A stretch of DNA of 64,000 nucleotides from Corynebacterium aurimucosum ATCC 700975 (GTDB lineage: Bacteria; Actinomycetota; Actinomycetes; Mycobacteriales; Mycobacteriaceae): contig NC_012590.1 in the NCBI RefSeq assembly GCF_000022905.1, forward strand, positions 124,001 through 188,000, written 5' to 3'. This document shows, piece after piece, positions 58,648-64,000 of the stretch (its first letter is position 1; each line of letters begins with the position of its first letter). The translations under genes were made by a program, and so were the position numbers. The notes below the pieces were generated by a model. The model was given only the letters and a program-made list of their open reading frames with translations, had not been told where the DNA came from and searched no databases.

Positions 58648-61254
58648 GTGGCTCTTTACCGGAAATATCGTCCAGCAACGTTCGCGGAAGTGGTAGGCCA
58701 AGAGCAGGTCACCACGCCGTTGTCCGCCGCCCTTGATGCGGGGCGCATTAACCATGCCTACCTCTTTTCCGGCCCGCGTGGCTGCGGAAAGACGTCGTCT
58801 GCGCGCATCATGGCCCGCTCGCTGAACTGCGAACAGGGCCCCACCTCCACGCCGTGCGGGGTGTGCGATTCCTGCGTCTCGCTGGCCCCTGGCGGGCCGG
58901 GCAACTTGGATGTCACGGAGCTCGATGCCGCTTCCCACAATGGTGTCGAGGACATGCGTGAGCTGCGTGACCGCGCCTACTACGCGCCGGCGGAGTCGCG
59001 CTACCGCATCTTCATCATCGATGAGGCCCACATGATTTCCGCCTCCGGTGCCAATGCTTTGCTCAAGGTGGTAGAGGAGCCACCGGAGCACGTGATCTTT
59101 ATCTTTGCCACGACGGAGCCGGAAAAGATCATCGGCACCATCCGCTCGCGTACCCACCACTACCCCTTCCGCCTGCTAACCCCGCCGGCGATGAAGGGGC
59201 TGTTGGAGCGCACCGTGGCCTCGGAGAACGTCCACGTGGATGACACCGTGTACCCCATGGTCATCCAGGCCGGCGGCGGGTCACCGCGTGACACGTTATC
59301 CATCCTGGACCAGCTGTTGGCGGGCGCGGGGCCCGATGGCTTGACCTACGATGTGGCCCGTCCGCTTCTGGGTGTCACGGACGAGGGCTTGCTGGATAAC
59401 ACGATTGAGGCTCTGGCTAGCCAGGATAAAGCGGGGCTTTTCCGGCTTGTCGACGATGTCATTGAAGCCGGCCACGATCCCCGTCGTTTTGCTATTGACC
59501 TCTTGGATCGTTTGCGGGATTTGATGATCTTGCAGGCCGTGCCATCCGCGTTGGAGGAAGGTTTGGTCTCGGCTCCGACTGACCGCGGGGAAGTACTGAC
59601 TGCCCAGGCGCAGCGTTTCTCCGGCCCGCAGCTGGCCTACCTGGCGGAAACCGTCAACGAGCGCGTGTCCTCCCTGCGGGGAGCGACGTCCCCACGGCTA
59701 CTTCTAGAAATTTTGTGTGCGCACCTCATCGTTGGTGCCGCCCCCGCAGCGGCAGCGGCCGGTCAGCTACCCACCGCTGCCCCGCAAGGTGCGGGAGCGC
59801 AGCCTTCGGCACCCGCAGGGCAGCCCACCGCGCCTGCTCAGCGCCAGCAATCTGCGGTCGCCAGCGCCCAGGATCCCGCGGCCGCCGCTGCGGCTATCAT
59901 CGCGCAGCGCCGCAGCCGTCAAGCAGCAAAGCAAGAGGCCCAGCAACAGCAACCACTGCAGCAACCGCAGCAGGCCGAAAAGGCTCAGGAAGCAGTCCAG
60001 CAGGCGCAGCAGACCCCAGCCCCCGAGGACTCGCAGCCCCAAGTGCCAGAGCGTTCTGCACAGCCGGAGGCGCAGCCTGAGCCGCAGCCAGAGCAGCCTA
60101 AACAGCGCCAAGAGCAGCCGGAGCGCCAGCAACAGGAACAGCACGAACAGCAGCAACAGGAGCAGACGGAACAACAAGAACAGGCTCGAGAACAGCATCC
60201 TGAGGCTGAGCAGCCTCAGGACCCAGCCGCGGAGATTCGCGGGCGTTGGTCGGACCTGCGCGCCACCATTGGCCGTCGCAACAAGGTCGCTGAAATCATG
60301 CTCGCCGAAGCCCGTGTCCTTGGCGTGCGTGATGACACCTTGGTTCTTGGGCACACCACCGGTGCGCTGGCGGAACGCATCAATTCTCCAGGCACCAACG
60401 AGGTCATCGTGACCGTCCTTCAGGAGGAGCTCAACCGCACCCTGAAGGTCACGTGTGTCATCGGCACCGACCCGAAGGCCCACGGGTTCACGGTGACTGA
60501 GCCAGTTCAACGTACCCAGTGGAACCCCAACCAACCGCCACGTGAGCCCGCTGAGCCCGACGAGGAGGCAGAGAGTCCGGAGACTCCGGACGACGCTACT
60601 GATTCGCACTCTTCCGAAACTGCGCCAGCTTCCACAGCAGAAACAGAATCTGAAGAGGTCGGCAAGACCAGCGAACCCGAGGTGAAGGAACGCGGCGACG
60701 CTAGCGATGACCCGTGGGGCGCGCCGCGTCGGATCGGGCAGCAGGGGCCGTCGTCTGAAATGACGGCGGATCAGCCCCAGTCTCAGCACGGTGCGCGCGA
60801 GGATGCAGGCACGCGACCGGAGACTGCCCCGCGCGGGGCAGCAGTGCCCCCAAAGAGGGAGGCCCGTGGCAGCCAATGGCGATCACGCATCGCGCAAGCG
60901 AGCCAAGTAGCGGCCCAGCGGGATGAAGAGTTTTCCAAGGTTCCCAAGTTTGGCAACGGCGTTCCGCTGCCGCCGGAGCCGGGCCCGGACGAGGGTGAGT
61001 TCGAAGCACCACCGGAGGACTACGGTCCGCCGGCAGGGATGGGTGGGGCGCCGGAAAGCGCAGGCCAAGCGCCTGCCGCGCCACAACAGCCTGCGCCTCA
61101 ACAAGCTCCCGCCCCGCAGCCAGAATACACCCGCGCGGATGAGGAACGCGAGATGATGGAGGCCGCGCAGAACGCCGGCGAGATGGACCACCGCAATGCC
61201 ACGGAAGTCGCGATGGAGCTCCTCGCACAGGAGTTGGGAGCGCGGCGGCTCTAG
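58648..61254 (+). CDS. dnaX: DNA polymerase III subunits gamma/tau
   Basis: An 868-residue clamp-loader ATPase. The AAA+ core (1-~365) has Walker A GPRGCGKT (42-49), a Cys4 zinc module (NCEQGPTSTPCGVCDSC), Walker B FIIDEAHM, and a sensor ATTEPEKI. Residues ~370-530 form a very Gln/Glu/Pro/Ala-rich linker (runs such as QEQHEQQQQEQTEQQEQ), followed by a small domain (IRGRWSDLRATIGRRNKVAE) and another acidic linker. GTG start, no strong upstream gene overlap. The long C-terminus is typical of actinobacterial tau; no programmed frameshift site was seen. Confidence 0.95.
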   Translation: MALYRKYRPATFAEVVGQEQVTTPLSAALDAGRINHAYLFSGPRGCGKTSSARIMARSLNCEQGPTSTPCGVCDSCVSLAPGGPGNLDVTELDAASHNGVEDMRELRDRAYYAPAESRYRIFIIDEAHMISASGANALLKVVEEPPEHVIFIFATTEPEKIIGTIRSRTHHYPFRLLTPPAMKGLLERTVASENVHVDDTVYPMVIQAGGGSPRDTLSILDQLLAGAGPDGLTYDVARPLLGVTDEGLLDNTIEALASQDKAGLFRLVDDVIEAGHDPRRFAIDLLDRLRDLMILQAVPSALEEGLVSAPTDRGEVLTAQAQRFSGPQLAYLAETVNERVSSLRGATSPRLLLEILCAHLIVGAAPAAAAAGQLPTAAPQGAGAQPSAPAGQPTAPAQRQQSAVASAQDPAAAAAAIIAQRRSRQAAKQEAQQQQPLQQPQQAEKAQEAVQQAQQTPAPEDSQPQVPERSAQPEAQPEPQPEQPKQRQEQPERQQQEQHEQQQQEQTEQQEQAREQHPEAEQPQDPAAEIRGRWSDLRATIGRRNKVAEIMLAEARVLGVRDDTLVLGHTTGALAERINSPGTNEVIVTVLQEELNRTLKVTCVIGTDPKAHGFTVTEPVQRTQWNPNQPPREPAEPDEEAESPETPDDATDSHSSETAPASTAETESEEVGKTSEPEVKERGDASDDPWGAPRRIGQQGPSSEMTADQPQSQHGAREDAGTRPETAPRGAAVPPKREARGSQWRSRIAQASQVAAQRDEEFSKVPKFGNGVPLPPEPGPDEGEFEAPPEDYGPPAGMGGAPESAGQAPAAPQQPAPQQAPAPQPEYTRADEEREMMEAAQNAGEMDHRNATEVAMELLAQELGARRL

Positions 61255-61311
61255 CGTGGCATCTGTACACTTGGCCCGTAGTGAAAATAACCGTGTGAAA
61301 GGATTTTTAGC

Positions 61312-61692
61312 ATGACTGAGAACGACCCGATGCAGCAGGCAAATGACATGAACGAGATCCTGGCGCAGGCCGCCCGTGTCCAGGCTGAGCTGGAGAAGGC
61401 TCAGAAGGAAATCCTGGCCGCCACCGTTGAGGGTAGCGCTGGCAATGGCCTAGTGAAGGTCACCATGACCGGCGGCGCTGAGCTGCAGAGCGTGTCCATT
61501 GATAAGTCCGTCGTCGACCCGGAGGATATCGATACCCTTCAGGACCTCATCGTTGGCGCCTTCAAGGAGGCTCACGCTGCTGCTGGCCGCCTGGCCCAGG
61601 AGAAGATTGGCCCGCTGTCCCAGGGCATGGGGCAGTCCCAGCAGAACTACGATGGTCCGTCCATCCAGGATGTCTTCGGCGGTAACCAGTAA
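61312..61692 (+). CDS. YbaB/EbfC-family nucleoid-associated protein
   Basis: A 126-residue DNA-binding protein with the YbaB pattern: NEILAQAARVQAELEKAQKEI, GNGLVKVTMTGGAELQSVSID, and VVDPEDIDTLQDLIVGAFKEAH. It binds DNA as a dimer and usually lies between dnaX and recR, as here. The C-terminus (QGMGQSQQNYDGPSIQDVFGG) is longer than in E. coli. AAAGGAT upstream of the ATG. Confidence 0.92.
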   Translation: MTENDPMQQANDMNEILAQAARVQAELEKAQKEILAATVEGSAGNGLVKVTMTGGAELQSVSIDKSVVDPEDIDTLQDLIVGAFKEAHAAAGRLAQEKIGPLSQGMGQSQQNYDGPSIQDVFGGNQ

Positions 61693-61708
61693 GCCGCGCG
61701 TTAGACTT

Positions 61709-61756
61709 AAAGGCCGTTGTTGCCCTCTTGCGGAGGGCGGCGCGGCCTTTTGTTGT
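61709..61756 (+). terminator. Terminator or attenuator between ybaB and recR
   Basis: AAAGGCCG (61709-61716) pairs with CGGCCTTT (61743-61750), with an inner GCCCTCTTGCGGAGGGC hairpin and TTTT following. It would limit read-through from ybaB into recR. Confidence 0.7.
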
Positions 61757-61805
61757 GTCTCCAGCCGCTAGGGCTTAGGGGATTGTTGAGTGAGGGGAGC
61801 ATTGC

Positions 61806-62462
61806 GTGTTTGAAGGACCTCTGCAGGATCTCATCGATGAGTTCTCGCGCCTGCCGGGTATTGGCCCGAAGTCAGCGCAACGCATCGCCTTCCACGTACT
61901 GCATCAAGACCCAGAGGAGATTGACCGCCTCCAGAAGGCGCTGGGGGCAGTGCGTGATGGGGTGACCTTCTGCCGCATCTGCTGCAATATTTCCCGCGAG
62001 GAAGTCTGCCGCATTTGCATCAATTCGCAGCGCGATGCTTCCACCATCTGCGTGGTGGAAGAGCCCAAGGACATTCAGGTTATCGAGCGCACCGGCGAAT
62101 ATGACGGCCGCTATCACGTGCTCGGCGGCGCACTCGATCCGTTGGCGAACGTGGGCCCGAAGGATCTCAACATCTCGCAACTACTGCAGCGCCTCGGCGG
62201 CGTGCTACCGGACCGAGAGCTGGCGGACTCCACCCCGGAGGAGCCGCTTTACGACGACTCCCCGGACATCACCGAGGTCATCCTCGCCACCGATCCCAAC
62301 ACCGAGGGCGAGGCCACCGCAGCTTATCTTGTGCGTCTGCTACGAGACTTCCCGGGACTGAAAATCACGCGCCTAGCTTCCGGCATGCCGCTGGGCGGCG
62401 ACCTTGAGTTCGTCGATGAGCTGACGCTTTCGCGTGCGTTGAGCGGCCGCCTAACGGTTTAA
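61806..62462 (+). CDS. recR: Recombination protein RecR
   Basis: A 218-residue protein of the RecFOR gap-repair pathway. The helix-hairpin-helix ([19 protein letters not shown], 14-32), the Cys4 zinc finger ([16 protein letters not shown], 56-71), the Toprim domain ([20 protein letters not shown] and [13 protein letters not shown]) and the C-terminal end are all intact. GTG start at 61806. It ends the conserved dnaX-ybaB-recR block, after which accessory sequence begins. Confidence 0.95.
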   Translation: MFEGPLQDLIDEFSRLPGIGPKSAQRIAFHVLHQDPEEIDRLQKALGAVRDGVTFCRICCNISREEVCRICINSQRDASTICVVEEPKDIQVIERTGEYDGRYHVLGGALDPLANVGPKDLNISQLLQRLGGVLPDRELADSTPEEPLYDDSPDITEVILATDPNTEGEATAAYLVRLLRDFPGLKITRLASGMPLGGDLEFVDELTLSRALSGRLTV

Positions 62463-62491
62463 ACCGGCGCTTCAGAAAATAGAGAATTAAC

Positions 62492-62809
62492 CGTTGAACT
62501 TTTTCGCCAGAGCTTCCATATCGGTAGGACTCATGGGGATTTCGGGTTTGGAAAACAACTGCGGTAGCTGCCAAGATGATTCGCATAAACGTCCCGACCT
62601 GTTCCTGCGGCACGAATCTTGCTGTGGGGACTACTCGCATGGGCTAGTCGGTTTCCGAAATACTTGATTGCCCAGTCGAAATCCTTGAAATCTGGGTCAT
62701 ATTTGTAGGCTGAAATCCTTCCAAGTAGGGCAAAGATCCAATCTGCGCACTGAACTGTTTGGTAAAGATGGCTTTCTACTTCGAGCCGACCCGTACGGTT
62801 ACTTCGCAT
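62492..62809 (-). pseudogene. DUF3800-family protein, truncated and frameshifted
   Basis: Read leftward from about 62809, one frame gives LYQTVQCADWIFALLGRISA, then DPDFKDFDWAIKYFGNRLAH and SSPHSKIR, which is the C-terminal part of DUF3800 proteins (QxADW motif). Near 62580 the likely continuation moves to another frame (PQLFSKPEIP, then SPTDMEALAKKFNG and a stop at 62492). The N-terminal two thirds of the family are absent. It is thus a remnant, probably from a mobile region after recR. Confidence 0.6.
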
Positions 62810-62907
62810 CCCTGTCAGCTAATGAACAACGCGCAATCATTGCTGCAGTTGAACGTGCCAGGGTCACTGACATCAATCCTCAGGTAGCGCCTTTTGCGAC
62901 CGCCCAG

Positions 62908-63318
62908 TTGGACCCCTACCGGATATATATCCAGGGCCTTGAAATGCTGTCCTGCATCGCGCTGGTCGATGTAGTATCATGCGGCATCGCCAATCAGGCA
63001 GCCACAACCGCGAGTATGGAAGCGCAGAACCGGTTTCCTGGCGCCACATCACTCCACAATGGAAAGGGCGATGTTTTTCGGCACTGCTCGTGGAATGCCC
63101 TGATGACGATGAGAATCGGTGCAGATGCAGCTGAACGCATTGCTACTAACCACGAAACTGTCGCTCAGGGGCCAGCGGATGAGACCAGCATGGACCTGTA
63201 TAACAATGCCCAAGGTCGATTTCTTGGATTTGCTTTCGCAAGTAGTGGCGACGAAGCTTCTGCTCTGAACCAGTGCGCCCTCTGGGCTAGCATTGGACTG
63301 CTATCTCCACTTTCCTAG
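62908..63318 (+). CDS. DUF6973-like protein, 5' end uncertain
   Basis: The frame is open from about 62690 to the stop at 63318, but no good ATG/GTG start with a ribosome site is visible; TTG 62908 is the first in-frame candidate. The C-terminal half (LHNGKGDVFRHCSWNALMTM, ADAAERIATNHE, SMDLYNNAQGRFLGFAF) has the pattern of the DUF6973 family (a conserved His/Asn arrangement), often found on toxin-like or secreted proteins. The 5' end may have been lost when the adjacent DUF3800 remnant formed. Confidence 0.5.
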   Translation: MDPYRIYIQGLEMLSCIALVDVVSCGIANQAATTASMEAQNRFPGATSLHNGKGDVFRHCSWNALMTMRIGADAAERIATNHETVAQGPADETSMDLYNNAQGRFLGFAFASSGDEASALNQCALWASIGLLSPLS

Positions 63319-63345
63319 GATAGGCACGAGAAGGGGTTTATGTTA

Positions 63346-63804
63346 ATGAGACGCATGATGGCGCGGATAGGGTTCACTAGTATTGTCTCCCTATTACTCT
63401 CCTCTTGTAGTTTTGATGACCCATTGGCTTCTCATCTCGCGTCCCTAGGACGATCGGGACATGCAATGCCCGTTACTGAGTCCATCACACTGGAGGAACT
63501 CTACGGACCAGAGTGGACTGAGTTTTCGCTCGTGTGCCCATACACTCCGTATCAAACAGTCAAAGAAACACTTATGGCTGATGATCCCCCTGTTCCAGAA
63601 CACGGCTTCTCCGATCACGAAAACTTCCTCTTTCTTAGAGGAAAGGGCGACAGCGAACAATGGGTGAGGTTCTCTCGACAGGCTCTCGATCTGTGTTCTC
63701 CATCAAGTCCGTCTTCTTTAATCATGGAGTCAACGACAGTTGCTCTCACTTTTTCTCTGGATAATCCGGGTAGTGCTTGGATTCTAACCGACTTGAACAA
63801 GTAG
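63346..63804 (+). CDS. Putative lipoprotein
   Basis: A 152-residue protein beginning MRRMMARIGFTSIVSLLLSSCSF, a lipoprotein signal with lipobox LSSC. The mature part is hydrophilic, with two further cysteines (SLVCPYTPYQ and LDLCSPSSP) that could pair. The ATG at 63346 is nine bases from AAGGGG; an ATG at 63340 is too close. It lies 27 bp after the DUF6973-like gene, as expected of a secreted immunity partner, but no evidence of toxicity is seen. AT-rich codon use. Confidence 0.6.
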   Translation: MRRMMARIGFTSIVSLLLSSCSFDDPLASHLASLGRSGHAMPVTESITLEELYGPEWTEFSLVCPYTPYQTVKETLMADDPPVPEHGFSDHENFLFLRGKGDSEQWVRFSRQALDLCSPSSPSSLIMESTTVALTFSLDNPGSAWILTDLNK

Positions 63805-64000
63805 TCATATGGGCTCGCTGCTCCTGGGCAGTATCGGGAACACTCAGATTGGGGTCAGCGTGCACGCCCAGGCGATCATCGTCGCGGCCTTGAACGAGCA
63901 GTAGGATCGTCTTGATGGTGGCCAGCAACGGAGCATCGTGAACGCTCTGGACGCGTCTACCGCTGCGACTGAAGAGGCCGAAAAGTGGGCGAGGGATCGC
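63805..64000. other. Window end, no firm gene
   Basis: This last stretch is GC-rich again. Short frames on both strands exist (plus strand reads VSVHAQAIIVAALNEQ then a stop and a hydrophilic helix ending KWARDR), suggesting a broken gene or one that continues past the window. I see no support for a specific family. Confidence 0.3.

Noticed and set aside
58648..61254. Programmed frameshift site in dnaX
   Set aside because: I saw no A-rich slippery run followed by a strong hairpin near the end of the AAA+ core; GC-rich codons make one unlikely.

Overview
The window is a high-GC actinobacterial chromosome segment, almost certainly from Corynebacterium (probably a skin-type species close to C. 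aurimucosum or C. minutissimum; the species is a guess). Evidence: the aminotransferases, IS1249-type transposase, DASS transporter, YhgE/Pip pair and tRNA adenosine deaminase-associated protein all look corynebacterial, genes are tightly packed, and many start with GTG or TTG. Five RNA genes were found: tRNA-Ser(GCT), tRNA-Arg(ACG), tRNA-Ser(CGA), tRNA-Ser(GGA) and the small SRP RNA.

Layout. 1-1452: molybdenum cofactor genes (moeA, partial; a MoaD-like carrier) and a holin-like membrane protein. 1474-6895: a catabolic operon (amino-acid permease, ThDP 2-oxoacid decarboxylase, aromatic aminotransferase) facing a PucR-type activator, a plausible Ehrlich-type route for aromatic amino acids. 6941-10650: tRNA-Ser(GCT) followed by an AT-richer accessory stretch with a NUDIX gene, orphan ORFs, a decayed vapBC pair, a TetR/DoxX pair and a duplicated mutT fragment. 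10653-22824: NUDIX, mntH, two tandem YhgE/Pip proteins, a Ktr-type K+ uptake pair, two DUF202 proteins, a DASS dicarboxylate transporter and a CobW GTPase behind a Zur-like box. 22991-26076: tRNA-Arg and envelope or secreted proteins, including a membrane-anchored trypsin-like protease. 26100-26450 is a gene-free block of nested inverted repeats. 26514-34783: tyrA, tadA with its partner, csbD, tRNA-Ser, an MMPL transporter, tgt, a sortase-like lipoprotein with a 22-codon leader ORF, and a queuosine-precursor transporter.

35202-51912 is the most interesting region: nine co-directional, mostly overlapping or nearly abutting genes over 16.7 kb. They encode a divergent tubulin/FtsZ-like protein, an extracellular vWA membrane protein, a cytosolic vWA protein, a P-loop GTPase resembling DO-GTPase2, a GAP1-N2-like protein, a two-TM membrane protein, a coiled-coil/beta protein, and two related small membrane proteins at the two ends. 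A convergent helical-repeat gene adjoins it. This looks like an envelope-spanning NTP-dependent system of unknown function, related to the tubulin/GTPase/vWA conflict-type systems described by comparative genomics.

53340-62462: gluQ, a complete IS1249-like element with an 8-bp target duplication, tRNA-Ser(GGA), ffs, aspT, a SUFU-like gene, dnaX, ybaB and recR (the dnaX-ybaB-recR order is conserved in many bacteria). 62463-64000: an accessory patch with a DUF3800 remnant, a DUF6973-like protein and a lipoprotein. Tgt, YhhQ and GluQ together suggest that the organism salvages a queuosine precursor and glutamylates queuosine.
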